NCBI RefSeq assembly: GCF_910592395.1
Contig: NC_088318.1
Span: 8,370,349 to 8,434,348 of the forward strand
DNA length: 64,000 bases
Source: Lineus longissimus
Taxonomy: Eukaryota > Nemertea > Pilidiophora > Heteronemertea > Lineidae
Direction of reading: 5' to 3'
The notes under the pieces are model-generated. The model did not search any database and was not told the DNA's origin. It was given only the letters and a program-made list of their open reading frames with translations. The translations under genes and the position numbers were made by a program. Positions 41,614 through 53,059 of the stretch are shown piece by piece (position 1 is the first letter of the stretch; each line of letters opens with the position of its first letter).

Positions 41614-43181
41614 ATTGATTCTTCTTAACTTCGGTCAATAACCTGTGAGAAAGATGGGGGATTATAAAAAAATGTAATCTGGACACCTGTTTGTAACTAA
41701 TATCTAACCTACTTAATTGATTTCTCTGTCATCAACCTGTCATGAAGCCAATCCCAATAGACAATGATTTCTTTTGTCCTTTTAACCTTCTGCCTGTTGC
41801 TGGATGAAATCCTTGTGGGGTGACAACATCTTTGACGCTTGATATGTTTTGCATCTTGAGATGGCCTACTAAACTTTTTGATGCATCTTGAAGGGTAGGA
41901 CCCTTGAAAATCAAAAATACTAAAATTTGCAGAAAAAGGGTCCCCGGCTATTGCGTAAGATTACGTAATATTAGGCAGGTAGGCCTACTGCCCATGGGTG
42001 TGGCCATGTTATGCAATGAATTAATGTGACAAACTGCATGTGTAATGATTTCATTCTTGTATTTCAGAAGAGGGCCTCTCAGAGTCATTGACTGATTGTG
42101 ATTGATTGCTTTAACCCTGTGGTTGTTGAAGACAGCACCTGTTGAATATACCGGACCGCCCTGTGAACTCCGTTTGAAGTTTCAATGGTGAGTCCAATAG
42201 ACAATTTGATCTCATATAGGCCATGCAGGGCCTTGATCAAATTTCTTCCCTATGCCTGTTGGATGGGAGGTCCAACCCTTTCAGAATATGCCCACTTGTA
42301 ACCCATCCGCTATTAACCCCTTCCCTATTAGGCACAACACCAGTGACACCTACATCGGTATGGGCGTCAAATTATTGAAGAATAAAACAAAAAGTTGACC
42401 CTGGGATGGCGTGGGTTAATACCAAGGTAATCAAGAAAAATACTGATTTGAATTATAGACTAGTATTCAACCTTTCATAAATTATTGATTTCAGTTGTAT
42501 GGTTCCCCGGTATTTTCAGGAGGGCAGCACCAGTAAGGGCTTCATTTCTTGGAAAGTGAGAATCTGAGAACTGTTTTACAAAAATAGGATTTTCTTTAGA
42601 TTTTCGTGGTGAACCCTATACGCTATTGAAGTGAGGGATGTCCCAGACCTTGGATATTAACCCCTTGTGGCAGTTTGTTAAAAAACACGGTTTCCTATTT
42701 TTGGCAGATTTTTAAGTTTAATAGAAAATGCATTGCAAATAATCACCGGTGTAGGCTAGTCCCAATTAGTATTGTATTGTGCTGTGCCGATCATCCATCT
42801 TAAGTTCTAGGACTAGGAGGAAAGAGCTTGCCGATGCAACTTTCCGCAAAATGACAACACGTTCGTATCAACATCCTGAGCTTCAGGTTTTTGATACTCC
42901 TACGTCCCATACAAAACCCTAAAAAATCCATTAGAATTGACAGCGAATGGTGGCTGTTCTGATAACCTGATACACTGTGCGTAATGTATGTATATATAGT
43001 GTTTTATATGACAATGAAATGTATATGAATAAAGTTTAAGATAATCCTATCGTTAAATCGTTTTATACTTCATCGATTCTATGCTGTTAAACATTGTGTA
43101 GATGTGTAATTGTGTTTTAATTAAGTAATGAAATAAATTTGCAGCGGGGTGCGCGCAATACGAAGGAACAGCACTGAATGA
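41614..43181. other. Non-coding, with TTAACCCC-type words
   Basis: TTAACCCCTTCCC at 42,313 and GGGTTAA at 42,412 could be ends of a small eroded MITE holding the second 37-bp repeat, but the inverted repeat is weak. Otherwise nothing recognised. Confidence 0.3.
42332..42368 (+). repeat. 37-bp exact repeat, copy 2
   Basis: Identical to 41,078-41,114. The pair brackets the Mutator-like ORF. Confidence 0.9.
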
Positions 43182-44573
43182 AACGGCCAGAGGCCATTGT
43201 GCTCACCGTATACATCTTTTAGTAGGCAGGATCATGCTTAGTTTAGAGGTGAATATGGTGAACACTAATCAGGCATGAAGACTTTTTTTAGATGTGTATT
43301 GATGTCAAGTAATAAGACAGGGCAGTATATATAAGTTTATGATCCAACCAATAATTGTCTATGACATCAACAAGATCAATATCGTGTGATTGCTAAGAGT
43401 CCCTGCAATAAAAAATTCATCGAAAAAGTCATTAATAAGCGAGATATTGCACGTCCTACTTTTTCAGTTTTGACCCCCTGGTGGCCAAATCAAGAATCAG
43501 ATCAGGCCAAAATTCGGTGTCAGAGATTATCTGATGTAGGGGGTTACATGTACCAACTTTCAAGTTCATAGCTTTAGCAGTTAAGAAACGTGCCATAGTT
43601 ACACTCGAACGGTCAATTTACGCCATTTGACCTCTGTGACCTAGAAAAGGAGGTCAAATCCAAAAATCATAGGAAATGTGATGTATCCGTGCTAGGAGTC
43701 TCTGCCATAAAATTTTATCGAAAACAATTCACTCAAATAAGCAAGATATTTCACTTCTTCCTTTTTCCGTTATGGCCCCCTGGTGGCGGAATAAAGAATC
43801 AGATCAGGCCAAAATTCGACATCAGAGGTTATCTGATGTAGGGGGTTATATGCACCAAGTTTCAAGTTCATAGCTTTACTGGTTAAGAAACGTGCCATAG
43901 TTTACACTCTAACAGCCAATTTACGCCATATGACTTCTGTGACCTTGAAAAGTAGGTCAAATTGAAAACCCGTATAACATGTGATGTATTCTTCCTAACA
44001 GTACCTACCATAAGAATTTTATCGAAAACAAGTCACTTATAAGCGAGATATCACACTTTTTAGATTTCCACTTTTGGCCCCCTGGTGGCAAAGTTAGGAA
44101 TCAGATCGAACCAAAATTCAGCACCAGAGGCTATGTGATATAGGGGGTTATATGTAACAAGTTTCAAGTTCATAGCTTTAGTGGTTAAGAAACGTGCCAT
44201 AGTTTACACTCTAATGGCCAATTTACGCCATATGACCTCTGTGACCTTGAAAACAAGGTCAAATTAAAAACCCGTATAATATAAAATGTATATTTGCTAT
44301 GAGTACCTACAACAAAAGTTTTATCGAAAACAAGTCACTAATAAGCGAGATATCACACTTTTTAGATATCGACATTTGGCCCCCTGGTGGCCAAACAGAG
44401 AATCAGATCGGACCGAAAATCAGTGTCAGAGGTCAGCTGACCTAGGGGATTCTGTGTACAAAGTTTCAAGTTCATAGCCCTAGCAGTTAAGAAACGTGCC
44501 ACTGTTAGGATACGACGACGACGACGACGACGGACACAGCGCTATCATATAGACTCCCCTTACGGTGAGCCAA
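43182..44573 (+). mobile_element. Element E5, regular 302-bp modules
   Basis: The 5' end is a near-hairpin (ACGGCC-AGA-GGCCAT) then GTGCTCACCGTA. The 3' end is GACTCCCCTTACGGTGAGCC then AAAA. Four modules have CCCCCTGGTGG cores at 43,473, 43,775, 44,077 and 44,379, exactly 302 bp apart, and TGACCTCTGTGACCT-type sites at 43,628, 43,931 and 44,233. A short (GAC)n run precedes the 3' end. The short frames over it are repeat shadows. Confidence 0.85.
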
Positions 44574-46549
44574 AAATTCAGAATTTTCATAAATACCCGG
44601 ATGTTCTAAAAATAGCAGCTAATGAAAATACGCGTTTCATGGCGCTGATTGAAATTTAACTAACCTACCTCGGACCCGAGCCCTATGGCGCAAAAGACTA
44701 TACAATTGATAGTGCATCTGAGAGCATTAATTCCTGGGTCCGTGGTTTACGAATTTCCGAGACTCAAATACAACCGACGCTCTGATTGGGCGCTTTTTTT
44801 TCTACCGCTGCAATCCGTCTGAAGGGCATGGATTTCCCCAGGGGTTTGTAATAGCGAGAGCTGGAGCATATGGAAAACCACTGGGTGCCGAGGATGTCGC
44901 ATCAATGGCATCTGGCGAATCATGGAGGTACCTGCATGGGCGAATCAACCTTAGATTCACATCATGTGAAGAATCATTAGGGGCCTAATAGACAGAAAAA
45001 TAGAAAAAACGTACCTTTTTTTGTAAACTTCTCGAAAGAAAAATAATGGCAAGCCAACATCGAAATTGACAACGGGACTACATATCAATGCGCCTTCATT
45101 TCCATAGCAAATGCATAACATCCAAATGAATTTGAAAGGCCAAATATTAAATAAACAATGAACTATTTCATTTCAGTTACATTTTATTTCTTATGATACG
45201 TCATATAACAATCATTGAACAAAATGTCTTTCCATGCACTACACAACAGAACTACATAACTCGCGTAGGGCTCTAGCTGATTCACTTAAATTGTTTGGCT
45301 GTTAGGCTAAATATCTGCCACCCCACAACATGCTATATACAATAGTCAAGTCAGTACATTTACGGCGGGAGTTTGGTTTTTCGGTAGAATGACTTGGACT
45401 TAAAATAGAGAGGTTTGGCAAACCCGGCGGTTCCGACGGGGCCGGTGTAAAAGTAGAAAGTGTCCCCCCTGGAAAATGTGTCCGGGCCTATTGTATTCTG
45501 ACAGATATGGCATATGGTTCTATAATAGAAGCCATAACCGTCAATAGCCTTGCATTGGACGCAAAGGTTCCTAATCTAATCTATCACTTCATGCACATCT
45601 CCTTCCTGTACGTCTTAGCTTTCATCGATTGACGATTATCAAGACGTTCACTGCAATTTACGCATGCGATTTCAAGATGACCCCCGGGCACCCTCCCCCC
45701 CCCCCCCAGCCAATGGAACTGCGGCCTGTCGTGGTGGAGGTGGAGGTGGAGGGGTGTGTTGTTGGTAACCCCCTCGGACCTGGATGTCGCGTGAAGAGAC
45801 ATTACTGCCGTACCTCATGGCAGCCTACGAACACTAACAGCTAAGCCTCTGAGACTGCCGGCGGCTAAAGTATGGGGAAGCCAGACTGGCCAGTAAAGCT
45901 ATTGGTCGGCGACACATGGACAACTATCGGCAAGTGCCGTCTCTACCCGTCTCTATTAAGGCCTGTTCACACGAGGGCGTCAGCGTTTCCCGCTGGACTT
46001 TTATTTCACACGCCATTGCTTCCAGACGAAGGGATGGAGCAAAATATGAACCCAAGGCTGGAAAGGACTTACCGGTTACGGTATGTCTAATTCTGCAGTT
46101 TCGAGAAATGGCTTAAAAGATTTTCTCTGACATGTGCCCTTCGTGCTCTAGCAATTTTTTAATAAAAATTGCAAATTGGGCTTTTATTGGAATAACATTT
46201 AAATGCTGGGAACATCAGCTTTGGCGAACCAACTATTTTTTAAATCATGAAACGCTCAAATAACTGGTACGGATTAGGACGTAACCACATTTAAAAAACC
46301 TCACTGACTTGTGCCCTCAGATTCAGGGTTTTCATACTTCATTTTCTGCTATGGACAACCTTGATATCGGGATTTTTCTTTGCCCAAAAGATAGGGGACT
46401 CTTCAGGCTTTCTGCTGATTTCTCGGCGCAACTTCTTGGGTTGACATTATTGTCATCATCCGAACAATCTGCAATGACTCCAGAAAGTATTTTTTTAAAA
46501 TAGACAACTTGCCTACTTCCGTAAATTAATATTTAAGACGTTCAAGGGC
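44574..46549. other. Non-coding stretch with simple-sequence patches
   Basis: A C-run (about 45,697-45,709) and a (GGAGGT)n patch (45,735-45,755) are present. The frames near 45,600-46,100 derive from this biased sequence and show no domain. Confidence 0.35.
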
Positions 46550-46740
46550 TAGCCCTTGCCTGGAATTTCATACGAAGTTCCTGCATTGTCCTGAAGTCAA
46601 GGTTTTTCCCTCACTGTATATATGTTCACTGTTATTTATCTCCTTTATGTGTTCCTGCCATTTTTATTGTTCTGTAACTCTTGCACCAATATTGTAAGGT
46701 CTGAGTCGATAATAAATTCCATTTCATTTCATTTCATATG
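46550..46740 (+). mobile_element. Possible LINE 3' tail
   Basis: A stretch without coding sequence ends in GATAATAAATTCC and (ATTTC)n at 46,708-46,737, as non-LTR retrotransposon tails do. A hairpin (AAGGGCTAGCCCTT) opens it. No coding remnant is attached. Confidence 0.35.
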
Positions 46741-47694
46741 CCCGGCTCAAAACCTCCAAAAATAAACTTACGTAATTTGCGCTCTGAAGTCTTCATATAC
46801 CGGTACATGTACGCTGACACCGACGCTCTATTAATCTGAACAGTCCTTTACCGATACTCTCTTAAAACAAACTAGTGAATTTCTCACTCTTTCAAAAGAG
46901 CTAATAGCTTTTCGCTCGAAAAGAGTGAAATTTATCTGATTATTCTAGGCCCTCGCTCTTTGGGTGACCAATCCACTCTTTCAAAAGAGCGGAGAATAAG
47001 AGCGGGGGACAACGAGCGGATTTTCGCGCGTCAGTCGGCAAACGAGCGAAAAAATGGCGCGCATTTAAAAAATCCCGTAAACAAAGTGACATGAAAGAGC
47101 GAACTGAATCTATGACATTCGCCATCACTGAAGCGGCCACTGTCACTGATCGGGCCAAATTTCTACCGGTTTCGATTTTTAAAGGATTTATAAAGGGTAA
47201 ATTCTGAATTATTATCCACATTATTATCAATGTAGAACAAAGTTAGCTGCAAAACTCATCATAATTTGGATTCCATGTAGTATGTACAGTTTTGGACCCG
47301 ATTTCTGTGTGGCGGGCTCAGAAGATTTCAGACGACAGCCATCGGCTAGATATATCTTACACGTAGGCCATGTAGGCCTAAAACAGCCATTCCCCTGGGC
47401 GTTTCCATGTCCTCTTCTAATTTTGAATAAGAACCAATTATGGCTTTGCATAATCCAGCCACCGTCGTCTGCTAGGCCCTCATGGATGGAGGCTTGGTCC
47501 CTGGTGATGGCCCTCGCGGCAGGGCGTAATGATGTTAGGAGGAGGGCAGCCGGAGGCTACAATGTACATTACACTGTGCACTGTGAAATTATTCGCTGGT
47601 TGAGGAAGGGCCCGAGCGAATAATTTTACTCGTTTGAAGTGCATGATCGCTCTTTTAACGAGCTAATGGAAACTTTGATCACTCTTTTTATGCT
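46741..47694. other. Non-coding stretch rich in CTCTTT/AAAGAG words
   Basis: Repeated CTCTTTCAAAAGAGC words lie at about 46,887-46,905 and 46,975-46,990, and GCTCTTT at 47,649. The 113-aa frame at 47,282 has no recognised motif. Confidence 0.3.
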
Positions 47695-47699
47695 CCCAG

Positions 47700-48640
47700 A
47701 TATGAATAGGGTTCTATGTTCCGCAAGAGTCAATTGTCTTCCAGTCTATCTTGGCCTGCAAAAACCTTTTCCAACCAATTCTTTATGAATTTACCATTCG
47801 GCCACATGTTAGTGGGGAAAAACCTGACCCCTGACCCCTTGAATTGGTTGCCCAGGTCCAACCACATGCAATTGTCAGGAAGCCACCAGTGCCTGCCACC
47901 TCTTGGCAGTCTTGCCAATATCATGCCAGTGAAAAGGAAGGGTAATGATGGTCGAGGGTTGGGGTTAGGGTTCCATCAAAGGGGTACCTCTTCCTCGCCC
48001 TGGGTAAAACGTGTCACAGGACTGTACCATCTGTACCTTAGTTGTCTCGCGGTTGGACTACGCAAATAGTCTGCTACCGGTTCTGTGCGCACTCCACTGG
48101 CTTCCTTTGAAAGCAAGGCTTGAGTACAAGGTTAATCTAATGGTCTACAAATGTCTACATGATTACGCACCAAAATATCTCGCAGACTGCTTAGAAGTTT
48201 ACAAACCCTCACGCTCCCTGCGATCAAGTACAATGGGTCTGTGTAAGGAAGTCCGCACAAACCGGGTGATAGGCTCCTCTGCATTCGCAGTGGCGGGACC
48301 AGAGCTATGGAATGAGCTGCCAAATAGTGTTCGTGGCCAGAGTACCCTGGGTCGTTTTAAAACTGCACTAAAAACTCGTATTTTAAAGAAATTCTTTTGA
48401 ATCCTTTTTTTAAATCCCACTTGCACGTTTTCTTTAGTAATGACTTTTATTCTATCATGTATTAATGTTTTATTGTTTTATCATAAATTGTAAAGCGCTT
48501 AGAAGTTTTAACAACGTTAAGCGCTATAAAAATGTTTTTAATAATAATAATAATAATACCATCATGAAGGTTTGGGGTTCCACTCGAGCGCCCCAGCCTT
48601 CCCCCCAATGCACTGGCTAAACATGTCAGAAGGACGAGGG
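47700..48640 (+). repeat. Interspersed repeat R-A, copy 2, split by a LINE
   Basis: Left part 47,700-48,031 and right part 48,557-48,640 are continuous in the copy at 620-1,030 plus the inverted module at 1,812-2,005. The split falls within TACCATC. Confidence 0.7.
48032..48556 (+). mobile_element. LINE 3' end (CR1/L2-like) with 7-bp TSD
   Basis: TACCATC flanks the insert (48,025-48,031; 48,557-48,563). The open frame reads the RT C-terminus: LVVSRLDYANSLL, LHWLPLKARLEYKVNL, YKCLHDYAPKYL, ELWNELPNSVRG and FKTALKTRILKKFF, then stop. Between NSLL and PVL about 35 residues usual for this region are absent, so there is an in-frame internal deletion. The 3' end has GTAAAGCGCTT ... AAGCGCTATAAAAATG and an (AAT)n tail. 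Confidence 0.9.
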
Positions 48641-48760
48641 TTGGGGGGGGGGGTTCAATAGTGCTTGCACTTTACATATGAATCTGCCGGAGTATGCCAG
48701 ACTATGATAGTCCGGACACTATTCCAGGGGGGGGGGGGCATTTTCCATTTCTTTGCCGGC
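48641..48760. repeat. G-runs and G-rich repeat tail
   Basis: G10 at about 48,643 and G10 at about 48,727, with GCTTGCACTTTACATATGAA between, as in the repeat at 4.1 kb. The runs could form G-quadruplexes. Confidence 0.5.
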
Positions 48761-48867
48761 TATTGTGATGATGGGAGTTGAGTTACTGCTAAAGAGATAC
48801 ACGGAGAAAACCGTCTATCAAAACAAAAATTGGCGGAATTTCAAATGAACTATATCAGGTTCCTAAC

Positions 48868-48930
48868 CAGGGGGTTTGAGCCTCCAACCTTCAGGCGCTG
48901 CGCGCTTACTAGGGCACTGCACTGATAATA
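48868..48930 (-). repeat. Degenerate tRNA-like sequence
   Basis: Read on the minus strand: GCAGTGCCCTAGTAAGCGCG, then GGTTGGAGGCTCAAACCCC. This is the layout of a tRNA-derived SINE head, with the B-box altered (GGCTCAAACC). Confidence 0.35.
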
Positions 48931-49319
48931 TTATGGCAGATTGACTACATCCTGTGATATAACACCCTCCAAGGCTGGCAGGCGGTATTTGCACCACGCC
49001 ACCACGGGCACCACGCGACCACCACGCCACCACGCGAACAGGCGGAGCGATCATAATGACGATATCAAAATAGCGGTCGATTCATTGGATCATGGTTTCT
49101 TGGAACAATTATAGATGGCGTTGGCTGCTATCCTAGCTTCTCTGATGCCCGTTCTTGGGATTATTGGAATAAAGGCCTACGCCAACTACGGAAATACGTA
49201 CTGAATTACCGTTGAGTAACTAGACCTACCCCAACTGACGACTGACCTGCAAAAACCATACGAGTACGAGTGGGTTATATAGTCTCCCTTTAAAGGGGTG
49301 GCCGTTCGTTTGGGTGGGG

Positions 49320-49345
49320 TGGGTTGGGGGGGGGGAGGAGTTAGA
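49320..49345. repeat. G-rich tract with quadruplex potential
   Basis: GGTTGGGGGGGGGGAGG-type sequence with several G-runs of three or more. A similar tract, GGGTTGGGGGTGGGGG, is at about 53,757-53,780. Confidence 0.6.
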
Positions 49346-49369
49346 TTTATCACTCACTCGAACACGTGT

Positions 49370-49465
49370 GCATAGTTTCAACCGGCATACTGTTGTGTGA
49401 GAGACCCTTATTTGCGACTTTGTGTAACTTTATCTTGCCTACCTAGCTGTTGCCTATAGTTTCCC
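49370..49465 (+). repeat. Satellite-unit fragment
   Basis: GTGTAACTTTATCTTGCCTA, CCTAGCTGTTGCCTATAG and GAGAGACCC match the tandem units at 62.7-63.7 kb. A second fragment is at 50,447-50,577 (ending TATAGTGCCCCTTTAA). They bracket repeat R-B copy 2. Confidence 0.7.
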
Positions 49466-49565
49466 ATTAAATGGGGACTATGTAGGAGCAGGGGGTCAAA
49501 TTGGCCAACTTTAGCTGACTTATAAACAGAGTAAGGGCATTAGGTCTTACTAGCATTGTACCCGT

Positions 49566-50276
49566 AGCCCAGGCAGGTTCAAATGGGCTATACCTTGAAT
49601 AGATTGAATTGCAATGAAAATCTAATGTCGGCCTCCAAATGGCTTGAACCAATTGCACTATCAGTCACTACTATAACCCCAAAATGCGTGCTCCTCCAAC
49701 ATGTAGCAAGGTCTCGGGCAAGGCACTTACTCGACAGGCAAGCTAGAAGTTCAGCACCGTGAGCAGCTCCTTGATAAGGCCATGCCAAGTTCAGAGTGCC
49801 TCTTCAGATACATCAAGTATTGAAAGCTGTGGTGAGCACATAAACAGACCATGGTAACCTTCATTTGAAAATCCCTTCATAATCAAGGGCTAGCTCTGGC
49901 TAACACAGCACCCACAGACGGGCAATAGCCCACCAATTTGATCCCAGCTCCTTACTGCGGAAAACCCAAGTCAAGAAACCAAAAGTACCAAAAATACATT
50001 TTTGTTTACATTTGAACTGGACACATACGTTTGTTTACAATTTCTTTCCCCGCGAAATCTCGAAGATCAGGTGACCTGCAATCGTGGATTGAAAATAACA
50101 TTAACCTTGGTTCAGCAGGTCAACAGGTACAGGCTGTTCCAATCATCCCCCTACAGCCAGCTGTTCAACAGGTAGTGTTACTCACCCCACAGGGAGTGCA
50201 GGTAATTGATTAATCCCCTGCATAACTAAACAGCAATGGCTTGGCTTCTGTGAGTGGTAAGGAGAATTGACAGTGT
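49566..50276 (+). repeat. Interspersed repeat R-B, copy 2
   Basis: Counterpart of 27,440-28,323, same orientation, lacking ~205 bp present there. It includes the open frame at 50,031-50,213. Confidence 0.75.
50031..50213 (+). CDS. Small ORF inside repeat R-B
   Basis: The frame reads KSRRSGDLQSWIENNINLG, then a Gln/Val-rich tail (AVPIIPLQPAVQQVVLLTPQ) ending GVQVID. The C-terminal part looks protein-like, and copy 1 has a 2-bp change that disrupts it. It could be the last coding piece of a repeat-borne gene. I do not recognise it. Confidence 0.3.
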   Translation: MFTISFPAKSRRSGDLQSWIENNINLGSAGQQVQAVPIIPLQPAVQQVVLLTPQGVQVID

Positions 50277-50959
50277 CCGATTAAAAATCCCTCATTACTG
50301 CTCCGCTGAAGTAAATTTCCGAAAATAAACATAACGTTGCATCAGGATAACATATCACCTGCAAACGTGCAAAATTTCGAGACGAAACACTACCCCCAAA
50401 TGGCACTTTATCGAGCCGCCTTATAGTATTATGATATAGATTTGATTCATCACTGAATGTATCCCTGTTACAGGCGTGACTAGGTTAGGACAAACTGTGA
50501 GAGGTGAGAGACTCACTGGCTACTTTGTGTAACTTTATGTTGCCTACCAAGATGCTGCCTATAGTGCCCCTTTAATGGACAAGTCTCTGTACAACACGAA
50601 TTCGCAATAATAGGTCTCCGATCTATACTTTCTCCGCAGTGACAGTATTGTGATAACAATAATGGTGTGATAAGATCTCTCATGACAAACGGTTGGACAC
50701 GGATGTGTAGCGGCTTAATAATAGCCCTGCTTTTTGCGAATGCCATCAACAAGTAATAAATACTCGTAAATTCCGTCAGGCAACAACGCAGTATACCAAC
50801 ATGCCATCTATAATTGGTAGGTGTAACCACAACTCTCAAGTGTCTGTGGTCTGTTTTGATATCGTCATTATGATCGCTCCGCCTGTTCGCGTGGTGGCGT
50901 GGTGGTCGCGTGGTGCCCGTGGTGGCGTGGTGCAAAATACCGCCTGCCTCCAAGGCTAC

Positions 50960-51970
50960 GTGCCGATTGGTTCGCTTGAAATGGTTTGATCGGCTATTCG
51001 AAAATGCGAGTCGAAAATAGCCCGAATAGATCACGCACCTGTATTAAAGCACGCGGGCGTGCACGAAAATAGTTCAGTTTGAGGTCTCGCCATACCAGTT
51101 GAATGGTATTTTCCATTTAAGATATATTTTTTCTAAAATTGAGAATAGGTGTGTTTAAAATGAAGAAAAGGGAACGAGTTTACAATCCCCGATCACACCC
51201 CAAAAAAGGTCATCGGTTGACTAACCAAGCACCACTGTTCAATGGATTTATACTAGGCCCCTAGTTGAACGCGATCAAACTACGTCATTTCCGATCGGGG
51301 ATTCTAAAGTTTAGCCAAAATGTCATGGTTTGACAGGCTAGGATAGGTCCATTTGGCTTTGAAAGCGTTCCTCCCGGTAGGCCAACGTCTCGGAAAAAGT
51401 TATGAGCATGTAGAGGAAAACGGCCTATAACTTTATCACAGATACGTGGCCAATAGCGAACGTGTAGTTCCATTTTAGCCACTTCACTCTTGTCGCCTGC
51501 CGCGAATCATGTGGCCTTGCGCAAATAGTGCACTTAAATTGTTCTAAAAAGGCATAATATTGCTATAGTTTGTACGTTTTTTAAGTTGGAATTTTTGTTT
51601 TTCAACATTTTGAAATTTCTGTCGAGGCAAAATGTAATATTTTGGCTGGATAAAGTTTCTTGCGCAATCAATGAATCATGGGAGCAACCTAAAATGTGGA
51701 AGCGGGAATGATTGTCAACTGGCCAAGCGAGGCTGTTGTACATGATGTACATATTGGTATCGCATTTCGTGTTGTGAAGAATATTCAAAGAATAACTATA
51801 CTGATAGTGACAGGACTCGGCCGAGTTGCAGGTTTTTACTTCGTATGGTTACAATACTTTACTATCTATGTTGCTTTTTGTCGCTTTTACTTGCCCATAA
51901 CGGCGTGGCCAGCGCTGTAACCTTGTCCACACATAGATATAACCCTTCCCTAACACTATGATCTTTGTAC
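50960..51970. other. Non-coding stretch
   Basis: Only an 11-bp inverted pair, ATCCCCGATC / GATCGGGGAT (51,185 and 51,294), stands out. No gene seen. Confidence 0.3.
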
Positions 51971-52394
51971 CCTGCGAAAATAGATTTCGGCCATTTTGAA
52001 AGGGTCGCACTAAACAGTGTCCACCAGGTTAAAAGCATTTTTCAAGTCATCAAAATAAAATCTAATGGTCGTACACGAAATAAGCAGGATATGTTCCAAA
52101 TTTCCTGATTGTTTCATGACATTTGTGTGCTAGATTAGCGAGTTGTTGTCTAAAATGTACCAGCGTCCACCACCAAGTTGGCGGTCATGTTGGATTTGAC
52201 TTGGAGGAAATGATAGGGCTTCACCCTGTGATTTTAGACAAGTATCTCCCTTATCTTACATCCAAATGTCATAAAATTTTCAGGAAATGTGTTTTATGGT
52301 GTACTTATTACGTTTATGGCTACTCAATTTTATTTTGATGACTTTATACTTTACTTTAAACCTGTTACCTGGTGGACGCTGGTCGATGCTGTTT

Positions 52395-52618
52395 AGGATG
52401 ACCGTTTTGAAACGACCCTTTTCACAGGCAACGTTTCATTACCATTGCATAAAAGTAAAAATATTCAAGCTTATTCAAGCAATTTACTTCAAGTTGTCCG
52501 TGATATTTTGAATGCTTTTGGTGATGTTTTGATTGAAAACACGACTTTTATGCCATGGTAAACTTACGCTGTCTGTGAAAAGATGGCTGAAATGTATTTT
52601 CGCATACGATATTTCCTG
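52395..52618. mobile_element. MITE family M, copy 1
   Basis: GTTTTGAAACGACCCTTTTC at the left faces CTGTGAAAAGATGGCTGAAA on the right; the interior contains GCATAAAAGTAAAAATAT and TGCTTTTGGTGATGTTTTGA as in copies 2-4. A lone left terminus (GCGAAAATAGATTTCGGCCA) lies at 51,976. Confidence 0.6.
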
Positions 52619-52771
52619 AGTTTAATCCCTAAAACTGCTGAAATTCTTATTTACGATACTGTAAGAATCACAGGAGCATGAAGTTTAAGTCCAAATAAAT
52701 GCTTTTACGAATTTGTGCTCGCAGGAGTAGGCCTACTGGAATAGCCACTTTGCATGATTCATTGAATAGAC

Positions 52772-53020
52772 ACCCTTCGAAAATAAATTTCAGCCATTTT
52801 GAAACGACCCTTTTCACCGCTTTTCGCAGGCAAGAATTGTTTATAATGGCATAAAAGTAAAAATATACAAGCTTATTCAAGCAATTTACTTCAGGTTGTC
52901 CATGCCTTTCAATGTTCATGACATCTTTAATGCTTTTGGTGATGTTTTGATTTAAAACATGACTTGTATGTCATTGTAAACTTACGCTGCCTGTGAAAAG
53001 ATGGCCGAAATTTATTTTTG
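52772..53020. mobile_element. MITE family M, copy 2
   Basis: Inverted ends CGAAAATAAATTTCAGCCAT and ATGGCCGAAATTTATTTTTG. The interior is TTCAAGCAATTTACTTCAGG and GATGTTTTGATTTAAAACAT. A further terminus-like piece follows at 53,039 (GCAAAAAATAAATTTGGCCG). Confidence 0.75.
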
Positions 53021-53059
53021 CATACGTCTATAGACAACCTGCAAAAAATAAATTTGGCC

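Larger units (their letters stand above)
48976..50950. repeat. Inverted repeat pair flanking 1.7 kb
   Basis: The arm at 48,976-49,118 (GGCAGGCGGTATTTGCACCA ... GATCATAATGACGATATCAA ... AATTATAGATGGC) is repeated in reverse at 50,800-50,950. Each arm contains a CACC-ACG minisatellite. The spacer holds repeat R-B and satellite fragments. No clean termini or target duplication were found. Confidence 0.7.

Noticed and set aside
45584-46116. Overlapping 66-72-aa frames
   Set aside because: They run over C-runs and GGAGGT simple sequence and open on both strands at once.
47282-47623. 113-aa plus-strand frame
   Set aside because: No domain, no splice signals, biased composition; it probably reflects chance openness.
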